From contig JAJDAC010000048.1 of the NCBI GenBank assembly GCA_029262065.1, forward strand, positions 62,001-126,000: a stretch of DNA of 64,000 nucleotides, written 5' to 3'. The stretch's first letter is position 1. Each line of letters opens with the position of its first letter. Source of the stretch: Candidatus Krumholzibacteriota bacterium (GTDB lineage Bacteria > Krumholzibacteriota > Krumholzibacteriia > JAJRXK01). Below the pieces are notes generated by a model that ran no database searches, had not been told where the DNA came from, and saw only the letters and a list, made by a program, of their open reading frames with translations. Shown one piece after another: positions 1 through 7,200 of this stretch. A program made the translations under genes and the position numbers.

Positions 1-914
1 ATCTTCAGGGCGCGTTCCGACTCGGGCCGCGCGGCTTCGATCGCACCCACCGAGGAAAACAGCGTGGCGAGTTCGCGATGCATCTGGGCCTCGGCCCGCG
101 CGTCGCCCATGTCGCCGAACTTCTGACGCAGATCGTTCAGGCTCTCGAGCGCGTCGTCCCAGTTTCCACGTACCAGGTCGATCGACGCCAAACCGGCTTC
201 GGCGTACATGCTGGGCAACGTCAGACCCGAATCGGCAAACGCCACCTTGGCCTGCTGGTAGTAGGTCTTGGCGTGTTTGAGGTCGCCGTCCTTGGACGCC
301 AGGATAGCCAGGTTATGCGCACAGCCTCCAGCATCCCACGTACGACCCTCGCGTTGAAACTCGCGCATGGCGTAGCGGTAACGCTCGGCGGCCTTCTTGT
401 ACTGTCCGTTCAGGAGCCAGGCGTTGCCCAGGTTGTTTTCCAGTCGCGCACGCAGCGTACGTTGATCGCGACGAATGTGCTGGCGACCCTGCGTGGTGAT
501 CTCGAGCGCTCGCTGCGGATCGCCGGCCAGCGCCAGCGCGAAGACCCAGCCCACCGCCGTGGCACCCAGTTCTTCCTTTGCGTTCGCGGCGGCGAAATCG
601 TTCCAGGCGCTCGCGTACGATTCGAGTGCTTCGGGAATGCGTCCCAGCGCCTGCAATGCGTGCCCGCGTAGGCGCCGCAAGCGGGCGCGCTTGGTGGCTT
701 CGAGCGATCGACCCAGCCCGTTTCGGAGGTGGTCGATGGCTTCGAGAGTGTCCTGGGGATTGGCCCGCGAGTGGGCCAGAAGGAATTCGTAGAGTCGATC
801 GAAGCTCTCAGGGCGATCAATCTGTCCACCGTCGGCCCACCGATCCAGAAGATCGGCGTTTGCCGGTAGCGCCCTTAGGCGCGCGACTTCGGGTCCGGCG
901 GGGCGCGCAATCAC
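1..914 (-). CDS. TPR-repeat protein, C-terminus beyond window edge
   Basis: Runs off the left edge, so about 304 N-terminal residues are visible. It starts with GTG inside the stop of the anti-sigma gene (GTGA, positions 914-911), which indicates translational coupling. The visible protein is all-helical TPR repeats with typical phrases such as GNAWLLNGQYKKAAERYRYA and GDLKHAKTYYQQAKVAF, and there is no signal peptide. In many bacteria an ECF-like sigma/zinc anti-sigma pair is followed by a TPR protein that may end in a CHAT protease domain; whether that domain exists here cannot be seen. Likely a cytosolic scaffold or effector of the sigma module. The gene is sure; its function is inferred. 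Confidence 0.8.
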   Translation of the reverse strand, partial: MIARPAGPEVARLRALPANADLLDRWADGGQIDRPESFDRLYEFLLAHSRANPQDTLEAIDHLRNGLGRSLEATKRARLRRLRGHALQALGRIPEALESYASAWNDFAAANAKEELGATAVGWVFALALAGDPQRALEITTQGRQHIRRDQRTLRARLENNLGNAWLLNGQYKKAAERYRYAMREFQREGRTWDAGGCAHNLAILASKDGDLKHAKTYYQQAKVAFADSGLTLPSMYAEAGLASIDLVRGNWDDALESLNDLRQKFGDMGDARAEAQMHRELATLFSSVGAIEAARPESERALK

Positions 915-1507
915 GCGTCGGGGTCTTCCAGCCGCAGCGTTTCACCGGTGGGAAGGTGCAGCTCCAGCGACCAGCCCGAGCCAACTACGTCTTCAAGCTC
1001 GAAATAGCCGCCGTCGAAGACCTCGGTCGAAGCGATCACGTGATCGTCGTGTACCAGAAGAACCTGGATGGCACGGGCGTCGGCTTCGCGCAACCAGACC
1101 CGACCTTCGATACGCCATTCGCCGCTGGCCTCGGGCGGGATGGCCACGATTCCCAACTCGGCCTGCGGAAACATGCGCGACACCATACGCGAGGCGCTGG
1201 CGGTCGAAACTCCACCGCGTACGTCGGCGGGCGCCCAGCGTACGTTGCGCGGTTGGGTCGGCGCCGGCGGAAGTGTGGCTCCCTGCGGCCGGCGACGAGC
1301 GGCCGAACTCAGTTCGGTCGGCGGCGCCACCCACTTTGGAACGCGGCGAGCGCGCTGCAGATTCTGAAGGAACTCGGTGTCCTTCGTACATCGTGAGCAC
1401 GACTCCAGGTGCGATGCCAGGGACTCGCGTTCTTCGGTTCCCTCGCCCTCGCCCGCAATGAAACGTACCCAGATGTCCATGCCAGGGTGGGCTTGTCTCG
1501 GATTCAT
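911..1507 (-). CDS. Soluble zinc-binding anti-sigma factor-like protein
   Basis: 198 aa. The N-terminus carries the zinc-finger anti-sigma signature HxxxCxxC (His33, Cys37, Cys40) that clamps ECF sigma factors. No hydrophobic membrane segment follows, so it is probably cytosolic. The C-terminal half is rich in beta-type sequence (EGRVWLREADARAIQVLLV onward), resembling a small transthyretin- or carboxypeptidase-regulatory-like fold. The ATG at 1507 overlaps the sigma factor stop (ATGA). In-frame codons further upstream lie inside the sigma gene, so the coupled ATG is preferred. It ends overlapping the TPR gene by GTGA. Role inferred: binds and holds the neighbouring sigma factor until an unknown cytosolic signal. 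Confidence 0.82.
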   Translation of the reverse strand: MNPRQAHPGMDIWVRFIAGEGEGTEERESLASHLESCSRCTKDTEFLQNLQRARRVPKWVAPPTELSSAARRRPQGATLPPAPTQPRNVRWAPADVRGGVSTASASRMVSRMFPQAELGIVAIPPEASGEWRIEGRVWLREADARAIQVLLVHDDHVIASTEVFDGGYFELEDVVGSGWSLELHLPTGETLRLEDPDA

Positions 1508-2208
1508 GAAATCGCCTCCAGGATCTTTCTTAGTCGCAACAGGCAACGCGACCGGGTGGGACCAATGGACCCGATCGCCAGACCCGTGCGGTCGGAGATG
1601 TCTTCGTAACTCTGTTTCTTTGGCTGCAGGAACAGCATGCGCAAGAGCTCGGCGCAACTACCGCCCAGTTCGTCCAGCGCCTGTTCCAATCGCATTCTCG
1701 TTTCGACATCCTGCAGTTCTTCATCGGGAAGACTTGCGGGGTCGACCATCTCACGCGTGATGCTGGGCACCATACGTCGTCCGCGGGCAGCCACCTTGTA
1801 CGACAGACGTCGCGTGGCGACGATCAGCCAGCGAGGCAAGCCGGTGGCGTTGCGAATGCGAGGGAGCGAGCGATGCAGTTCCAGCCATACCTGTTGAAAC
1901 ACATCGCCGGCGTCTTCTTCGTTCAGGCCCACTTTCAGGGCCTCCGAATAGACGAGGTTTTCGTAGCGCGCGACCAATAGGGTCCAGGATCGCTCATCGC
2001 CATCGGCGCATTGCCCCAGCAGCTTCTGGTCGCTGAGTTCCTCGGTGCTCGGCAAACGCTTGGGCCTCGTCAGGGGAACGGGAAGCGCGGACGGACACTG
2101 AGAGCATACAGGAGGGGTGGCGCGGTTTGATACTTGTCGGTTCGTCGTGGGCCGAGGGGAGCGGAGCGTGCCCGTGGAGTCGCGTAGCGGTTGACTGGCT
2201 CCGCTCAT
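1504..2208 (-). CDS. ECF-like RNA polymerase sigma factor
   Basis: 234 aa. Sigma region 2 is seen as LLVARYENLVYSEALKVGLN followed by EEDAGDVFQQVWLELH, and region 4 as a helix-turn-helix near the end (LLRMLFLQPKKQSYEDISDR, then SIGPTRSRCLLRLRKIL). There is no region 1.1 or 3. The first ~55 residues are Pro/Ser/Arg-rich and look disordered, so a later start is possible; the ATG at 2208 has GGAG 8 nt upstream. It heads a three-gene unit (sigma, anti-sigma, TPR) with 4-bp overlaps at both junctions. Probably autoregulated from the 2209-2424 divergent region, but no promoter was recognised there. Confidence 0.85.
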   Translation of the reverse strand: MSGASQPLRDSTGTLRSPRPTTNRQVSNRATPPVCSQCPSALPVPLTRPKRLPSTEELSDQKLLGQCADGDERSWTLLVARYENLVYSEALKVGLNEEDAGDVFQQVWLELHRSLPRIRNATGLPRWLIVATRRLSYKVAARGRRMVPSITREMVDPASLPDEELQDVETRMRLEQALDELGGSCAELLRMLFLQPKKQSYEDISDRTGLAIGSIGPTRSRCLLRLRKILEAIS

Positions 2209-2424
2209 ATTAGATCTCCGAGGCAAGGGTGAGGGATGTACGGATTCCTCCGCCGCCCGAGTTCCCCCAGAACGACGGGCGACGGAGTTTCCGCTGGCAG
2301 CAATACGGGCGTCGAGCCCGCGCGGTGATACAGGGGGAATGACTTTTTTTGTGAGGTACGTATCAGGAGACCGGGAACACCCCCATTTGTTTGTTGCCCA
2401 TCCATCTGCCCGGAAGGCCCTTGT

Positions 2425-3057
2425 ATGACTGTTTCGACCGAACGTCGGTCGACACGCGACGAGCCGCCGCGCCGGATTCTCGTCAGAGGTCCGGCTTCGG
2501 TGTTGCAAACCCGTGTGGTTCCAGAGCTTCCAGCGCTAGCTATGGTCAATCCCCGGCTGGGTTTTCATTGTCTGGCCAGTGACTCGGCGATTTCGCTGGA
2601 GGGCGTGCAGGCGGGCGAGACCCAGTTGGCCGTGGTCGGGGGCGACGCCATTCTCCAGAACTTCCGGTGGCGGCCGCTCGCGGCCGAACGATCGTCGCTA
2701 TTCGTCTGTACCGATTGGCGGGGCCGCGAGCTGGATGACCTGGTCGAGAACGAGGCGATCGTCGACTTCGATCCCATGGACGACAGCACCTACCGCTGGT
2801 TCCGCCGCTTTGGGATTCGCCGTCGCGGTCCCGCCCTGCGACATTTTGCCAACAACATGAGTTCGTTGGTGGCCATGGTCGCGGTGGGCCTGGGCTACTC
2901 GGTGCTCGATGTGGACTTCGCGCGCCCGTGGGTCGAGGCGAACCGACTGCACTGCGTGGATTCCGATCGCGTGGTCGAGTTGGGACTTTCGTTGGTGTGG
3001 AGTCGGCAAGCCGAGGGCGACGATTTGGTGGAAGAGCTGGCGCGGCGAATTCGGTAG
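2425..3057 (+). CDS. LysR-type substrate-binding domain protein without HTH
   Basis: 210 aa. From about residue 18 onward it reads like the periplasmic-binding-protein-like effector domain of LysR-type regulators, closest in style to ArgP: VQAGETQLAVVGGDAI in the first lobe and ANNMSSLVAMVAVGLGYSVL for the hinge and ligand-pocket stretch. The ~60-residue winged HTH and linker helix that should precede it are absent. The ATG at 2425 has GGAAGG 8 nt upstream, so translation is expected to start here, and the upstream DNA (2209-2424) has no recognisable HTH coding sequence. It could be a ligand sensor that pairs with another regulator, or a remnant. Divergent from the sigma operon. Confidence 0.7.
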   Translation: MTVSTERRSTRDEPPRRILVRGPASVLQTRVVPELPALAMVNPRLGFHCLASDSAISLEGVQAGETQLAVVGGDAILQNFRWRPLAAERSSLFVCTDWRGRELDDLVENEAIVDFDPMDDSTYRWFRRFGIRRRGPALRHFANNMSSLVAMVAVGLGYSVLDVDFARPWVEANRLHCVDSDRVVELGLSLVWSRQAEGDDLVEELARRIR

Positions 3058-3110
3058 GGGTCGGTAGTTCGGACAACCCCGGTCGGGGTTGCCCGTGTGA
3101 TCGAAACTCT

Positions 3111-3124
3111 GGGACCCGGGTCCC
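3111..3124. repeat. 14-bp perfect palindrome, copy 1
   Basis: GGGACCCGGGTCCC, flanked by T and A so that 16 bp are self-complementary. It lies between the ends of two convergent genes (stops at 3057 and 3148). A second identical copy is at 4837-4850, on the other side of the lipoprotein gene. It could fold as a 5-bp stem with a CCGG loop, but no U-run follows on either strand, so it is not a standard terminator. Confidence 0.75.
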
Positions 3125-3147
3125 ATTCGACTTCGTGGTCGCTGAGT

Positions 3148-4608
3148 CTAGTTGCCGACCTCGATGGGAATCGGAAGCTCCTCGGCCGGTTCGCTCGAAC
3201 TGCGGGGATCGAAGAACCACGAGCCCAGCGCGAGCTGATCGTACTCAAGGCCCAGCGTGGACGGGGCCGGAGCAGAAACCTGTCCCACCGGTTCCAGGCG
3301 GATTCGGATGGCCTCTGACTTCCCCGAAGGCAACGCGACATTTCCTACGGCGTCGTAGGCGTACGAGTCTGGATCGAAGTTGATCGCCTGCAGGGCAAAT
3401 CCCGTGGCCGGCACGCCGGGCAGCGCCCACGCGGACTGACCGTTGGCACGCGTCACATTGACTATTGCGTTGCCTCTGCGCAGGACGGTCATCTGGTAGC
3501 CAGCTCCGTGCGGGTAAGCCGCGTCCACGCTCAATCCAAAGGCTGGATGCCACCCCAGGCTCAGATTCAAAACGAGGGATTGAGCCGACTTGTTCGGACT
3601 CAGCCCGTCGATGTCGATCTTGAACGACTCACCGGCCGTATCCAGCGTCACGCCGTTGAGCTGCAGTCCGCCGGGTTGGTCGAACAATCCACCGATCATC
3701 GCACGCGCGATGTCGCCTTGAACGCCGACCCAACCACCGCTGTTCTGAACGCCCAACAGGCTTTCGCAGGTTCCCTGAATCGTGAGACCTTTGTGGCCGA
3801 CCTGACTTCCGACCATTTCCACGGTGGTGACGGAAGAACCGGGCATCTGTGTGAACATGAAGTCCTGCATCCACTGCAAATCGTCCAGGGGCATGGGCCA
3901 CGTCACCTGCACCTGATCGGTGGTCATCTCCCCTCCATTGGGGCAGGTGACCGTCACCGGCGATTCGAAATACAGATCCATGCGAAGCCCCGAACCGCCG
4001 GCACTTTCTCCCCCGAAAACTGCACTCAGACTGGTTCGTTCCACCGCGGGTGCGTCGTGTAGCAGTAGTTGCCAGTCTGGCCCGGCGGAGTCGTGCCTTT
4101 CGAAGGCCTGATTGTTCTCCAGGAGCACGAGCTCCGCGTCGGTAGCGGGTGACTGTGAGCCATCGAACCTCAGAACGATCTCGCTGTCGCGTAGCTCCAG
4201 TACCGTCGACACCAGGAATTCCGTGCCGCTGGCTTCACCGCGAGCGGACCAGTTCAGTCGAGTATCCAGAGGCGAAAGGGTGCGGAACGAATTGTCAGCG
4301 CTCTCGTACGCATCCAGGGGAAGGCAGACACCGTCCAGACCGCTGCTGCCGATGCCGAGAATCGTGAGCGATCCCCCGCAGGCATCGCCCAAAATGGCGT
4401 TGCCCATGGGATAGTAGCGAAGTCCTGAATACACGGTGGGGGGGCCAAGCATCATGTTCGGCGCAATGGAGTTTGCCGCGCGGGGCGACTCGGCCGCTTC
4501 GGGCTCCATCTGAGGTTCGACCACGTCGCAGGCCGCGAGAGTAGACAAGGCCAAGATGGAAGTGGCGACGAGGGATAGGGATCTGACGTAGCGGAAGGTG
4601 GAATTCAT
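3148..4608 (-). CDS. Hypothetical lipoprotein
   Basis: 486 aa. The signal peptide is basic (RYVR) then hydrophobic, and ends in the lipobox LSTLAAC with Cys27 as the predicted lipidated residue. The mature protein is Ser/Thr/Gly-rich, probably beta-structured, with no recognised domain and no enzyme motif. Cysteines such as those in GDACGG, GVCLP, TVTCPNG and GTCES may form disulfides. Start chosen at ATG 4608, with a strong GGAGG 5 nt upstream. Likely outer-membrane anchored. It is monocistronic, flanked on both sides by identical 14-bp palindromes. Function unknown. Confidence 0.8.
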   Translation of the reverse strand: MNSTFRYVRSLSLVATSILALSTLAACDVVEPQMEPEAAESPRAANSIAPNMMLGPPTVYSGLRYYPMGNAILGDACGGSLTILGIGSSGLDGVCLPLDAYESADNSFRTLSPLDTRLNWSARGEASGTEFLVSTVLELRDSEIVLRFDGSQSPATDAELVLLENNQAFERHDSAGPDWQLLLHDAPAVERTSLSAVFGGESAGGSGLRMDLYFESPVTVTCPNGGEMTTDQVQVTWPMPLDDLQWMQDFMFTQMPGSSVTTVEMVGSQVGHKGLTIQGTCESLLGVQNSGGWVGVQGDIARAMIGGLFDQPGGLQLNGVTLDTAGESFKIDIDGLSPNKSAQSLVLNLSLGWHPAFGLSVDAAYPHGAGYQMTVLRRGNAIVNVTRANGQSAWALPGVPATGFALQAINFDPDSYAYDAVGNVALPSGKSEAIRIRLEPVGQVSAPAPSTLGLEYDQLALGSWFFDPRSSSEPAEELPIPIEVGN

Positions 4609-4862
4609 GGTTCCTCCAGGGACGTGGTGAGGTCTTCAGTAGACTCAACGTCGCCGGAGGGCTGACCGCACAAAGGTCGCCGTTTTTTTCGGTCTTGTAC
4701 GCTAGTGGCGTCCGATCCGTCGCGGTGCAGGGATCCCCTCGAAAGCAATGTTGTTTGTTCGCAACAGAGTACCCGGGTATTTTTTTCGGGTATCTGACTG
4801 AAGCCGGAACGGGGTGTTGCGCATGGTTGACACCATGGGACCCGGGTCCCGATTCACATGGC
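4609..4862. other. Intergenic region with palindrome and T-run
   Basis: About 250 bp between the lipoprotein start and the Nudix stop. It holds a run of seven T near 4684-4690, an inverted repeat CATGGTtgacACCATG (4823-4838) abutting the second copy of the 14-bp palindrome, and presumably the lipoprotein promoter. No ORF here looks coding. Confidence 0.5.
4837..4850. repeat. 14-bp perfect palindrome, copy 2
   Basis: GGGACCCGGGTCCC, identical to positions 3111-3124. It is 12 bp beyond the stop of the Nudix gene and next to another inverted repeat (CATGGT/ACCATG). Both copies sit just downstream of gene ends, so a 3'-end structure or protein-binding site is possible. Confidence 0.75.
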
Positions 4863-5429
4863 TTACGTCGACGATTTGCCCAGAACCTGCGGCCGCGCCT
4901 GCACGAGCCACCAGAAACCGCAGATCACCAGCGCGTGGGCGATCGCGCCGCTCGATACCAGCTGGGGAATGGCGGCCACCGGCTCCGTCTGCACCTCGAT
5001 GTCTTCCCCATCGTCTTGCGCCATCTCGTGCGTGCGTTCGCAGTTTTCTAGCAGAAACGTGTGACAGCGGTTGTCGATGAACGCGGGGTTGGGTTCCACG
5101 ACGCCGATGCATCCCGCCAGTTCACCGGTGTATCCGGTTTCCTCGCGCAACTCTCGTACCGCGGCTGCCTCGGGTGACTCGCCCGGGTCCACCAGTCCAC
5201 CGGGAATCTCCAGCGTCATGGCCTGCGTACCGTGACGGTATTGTTTCACCAGCACGATCTCCATATCGCGCGTGATGGCCACGATGTTGACCCAGTCGGC
5301 CGTGTGCAATACCGACACCTGGCGCACCTGGTTGGTGCGCGGCGAACGAACCTTGGCGCGGAACAACTGGAAAATCTGCATGTCGGCCACGGTTTCCAGA
5401 TCGAATCGGGGCCAATCTCTTAGCGCCAT
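4863..5429 (-). CDS. Nudix hydrolase (ADP-ribose pyrophosphatase-like)
   Basis: 188 aa. Contains a complete Nudix box at residues 78-100 (GGLVDPGESPEAAAVRELRE followed by ETGY), with the Gly, Glu84, Arg92-Glu93 and Glu96-Glu97 that bind Mg and hydrolyse nucleoside diphosphates linked to X. The preceding IVLVKQYRHGTQAMTLEIP is typical of the ADP-sugar/ADP-ribose pyrophosphatase branch. Start ATG at 5429 begins 7 bp after the methyltransferase stop; the alternative upstream in-frame start would overlap that gene by 83 bp. Third gene of a unit with an APH-like kinase and a DNA methyltransferase. Exact substrate not determinable. Confidence 0.88.
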   Translation of the reverse strand: MALRDWPRFDLETVADMQIFQLFRAKVRSPRTNQVRQVSVLHTADWVNIVAITRDMEIVLVKQYRHGTQAMTLEIPGGLVDPGESPEAAAVRELREETGYTGELAGCIGVVEPNPAFIDNRCHTFLLENCERTHEMAQDDGEDIEVQTEPVAAIPQLVSSGAIAHALVICGFWWLVQARPQVLGKSST

Positions 5430-5436
5430 GCCTTGT

Positions 5437-6246
5437 CTACTTCCTGTATGGGCGCCGTTTGCGTGACGGCGCTCCGGATTTTTTCGGGGGGCGCGCATTT
5501 TCGGGAACCGGCGCGCCAACCTTGCGTGGCTTGTAGCCCGGCGACGGTTCCTTGTACATCACGAACAGGTAGTTGAACCCGCGAAGGTAGTAGTTCCCCT
5601 CGAGAGCCGACGTATGCCAGTGGTTGCGCATGAGTGTGCGGTTATGACGCACCACGCCCACGATATCAATGGGAGTGAACCGCTGTCGCAACTGTGCGAA
5701 CAGTTCGAAGCCAATGGGCACGAACGGTTTCTTGCGTTGAAACGAATCGCTCACGTACAGCGCCAGGTAGCGGTCGGGCCGGAGCACGCGATGCAGTTCT
5801 TCAATCACCACTTCCATGGCCTCGAAGTACCCGCCGTCGCGTGCGTCGAGTTCGCCGATGCACTCAGGCTTCCCTGAGTATTTCACATGCGTGGAGTACG
5901 GCGGATCCACGAACACGAAATCGACGCTGCGATCCTTCAGTGGCAACGAACGTGCGTCGGCCGGCTCGATGTCCTTGCGGCTGGATTGTAGGTCGAACGC
6001 CAGGGGTGTCCGGCCCAGATCGCGGGCCACGTCGGGTGTGGTTCCACTTCCGGCCATGGGGTCCAGAACAATGTCCGCGGGGTCGGTGTAACGGTGCAAC
6101 AGGTTGGCGATGACGTAGCTGGGCGTGGCGCCCACGTAGTTCGTGTCGCCCTGCTTTCCGTCGCCGTAGTTCTGCGAAGGAAAGTCCCACAGGGTCGTGG
6201 TCATGAGGGGCACGTCGCCCGCGATGAATCTTCGTTCCTTGGCCAT
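5437..6246 (-). CDS. DNA (N4/N6-amino) methyltransferase-like protein
   Basis: 269 aa. SAM-binding motif I is DPMAGSGTT (residues 62-70) and the amino-methyltransferase catalytic motif is DPPY (114-117). The order motif I then DPPY, the early TTTLWDFPSQNYG segment and the short length fit the family of small site-specific DNA methylases. The C-terminus is a basic, Lys/Arg/Pro-rich tail. No restriction endonuclease lies nearby, so it appears to be an orphan. It sits 5 bp after the APH-like gene and 7 bp before the Nudix gene, so all three are likely co-transcribed. A structured-RNA substrate cannot be excluded. Confidence 0.8.
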   Translation of the reverse strand: MAKERRFIAGDVPLMTTTLWDFPSQNYGDGKQGDTNYVGATPSYVIANLLHRYTDPADIVLDPMAGSGTTPDVARDLGRTPLAFDLQSSRKDIEPADARSLPLKDRSVDFVFVDPPYSTHVKYSGKPECIGELDARDGGYFEAMEVVIEELHRVLRPDRYLALYVSDSFQRKKPFVPIGFELFAQLRQRFTPIDIVGVVRHNRTLMRNHWHTSALEGNYYLRGFNYLFVMYKEPSPGYKPRKVGAPVPENARPPKKSGAPSRKRRPYRK

Positions 6247-6251
6247 GGGAT

Positions 6252-7124
6252 CTACGCCATACCACGACCGGGGGCGCGGCTGCTATCGAACACCCGCAGG
6301 GCCGAGGCACCCGGACGATGCAGCATTTCCAACCAGCGCGTCCAGGTGTCGCGCGCGGGCATCTCCTGGGCCTGGGCGTGTTGCCGTAGGCGCCGTTCCA
6401 ACTCCCGGATGAGCGCGCGGCGCAACACGGGTTCACGCGGCGGCAGCCCGCCGGCGTTCACGTACGCTTCGTAGAATACGCGCCCCAATCGCGGGCGCGG
6501 CTCGGCTTCGCAGATGGCCATCTCCACCAGGTCGGCTTCGGGCGGGCCCCAGCGTACGAAGCTCCAGTCGATGATGCCGGTCACGTTCCAACCTTTCTTG
6601 GGGTCGTGCTCAGCCAACAGATTGCCCAGATGTGCGTCGCCGTGCAACAACACGTCACTGTCGTCGATGTCGTCGAACAGGCGGCGGATGGCGGTTTCCT
6701 GTCCTTCGGGCAACCGTATCCTGTGGAGGCGGGCCAGGACATCGCCCAGTTGCTCGCAGATTCGCGCCAGGTCGACGTTCGGTAGTCCTCGCTGGCGCAG
6801 ATCGGTAACGCGGGTGCCGTTCAGAATGGGCATGAGGCTGCCCTCGGGTTCGTCGCGGCTGGGAATCAGGGCCACCGGGTGGGGCACGGGAAGCAGATTC
6901 TGGGTAAGCAGGATGGCCTCGGCCTCGGCTCGCAGCACCTTGGGAGCATTGTATAGTTCGGTGTTCATGGGCAGCCGCAGCAATAGCAGGGGCCCATCGT
7001 TCAACTCAACCACCAGCAAGTGGTTGTGGCTGCCGTGGCCAGCGTCCTGGATCTGGCGCGGCGGCAGTCCGCTGCGGCGTAGTAGTCCGTCGGCGCGCTC
7101 GATGGCTGTGCGTGGGCTGCTCAC
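6252..7124 (-). CDS. Aminoglycoside phosphotransferase-family small-molecule kinase
   Basis: 290 aa. Protein-kinase-like APH fold: the catalytic-loop motif HGDxxxxN is at residues 161-168 (HGDAHLGN) and the metal-binding Asp is in GIIDWS (Asp186). Family members phosphorylate aminoglycosides, choline, homoserine, fructosamine or other metabolites; nothing here identifies the substrate, and drug resistance should not be assumed. Start GTG at 7124. First gene of the kinase/methyltransferase/Nudix unit, divergent from the phosphatase-TPR gene. Confidence 0.82.
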   Translation of the reverse strand: MSSPRTAIERADGLLRRSGLPPRQIQDAGHGSHNHLLVVELNDGPLLLLRLPMNTELYNAPKVLRAEAEAILLTQNLLPVPHPVALIPSRDEPEGSLMPILNGTRVTDLRQRGLPNVDLARICEQLGDVLARLHRIRLPEGQETAIRRLFDDIDDSDVLLHGDAHLGNLLAEHDPKKGWNVTGIIDWSFVRWGPPEADLVEMAICEAEPRPRLGRVFYEAYVNAGGLPPREPVLRRALIRELERRLRQHAQAQEMPARDTWTRWLEMLHRPGASALRVFDSSRAPGRGMA

Positions 7125-7200
7125 CTGGAACCGTTTTTCCCTGCCGTTTGTAGGAAGCGAAGCGCCTGCGTATACTCAGTTTACTCCATTTTTTCCCCCC

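Noticed and set aside
4655-4692. Possible plus-strand terminator GGCtGACC/GGTCGCC plus T7
   Set aside because: Stem is short and bulged and no plus-strand gene ends nearby; chance is more likely.
6252-7124. Antibiotic-resistance aminoglycoside phosphotransferase
   Set aside because: Only generic APH-fold motifs are present; no mobile-element context and no substrate-specific signature, so a metabolic kinase is equally likely.
6514-7200. In-frame N-terminal extension of the phosphatase-TPR gene
   Set aside because: The extension overlaps the opposite-strand kinase gene, is Ser/Arg-rich shadow sequence, and the lipoprotein signal peptide begins near 7201.
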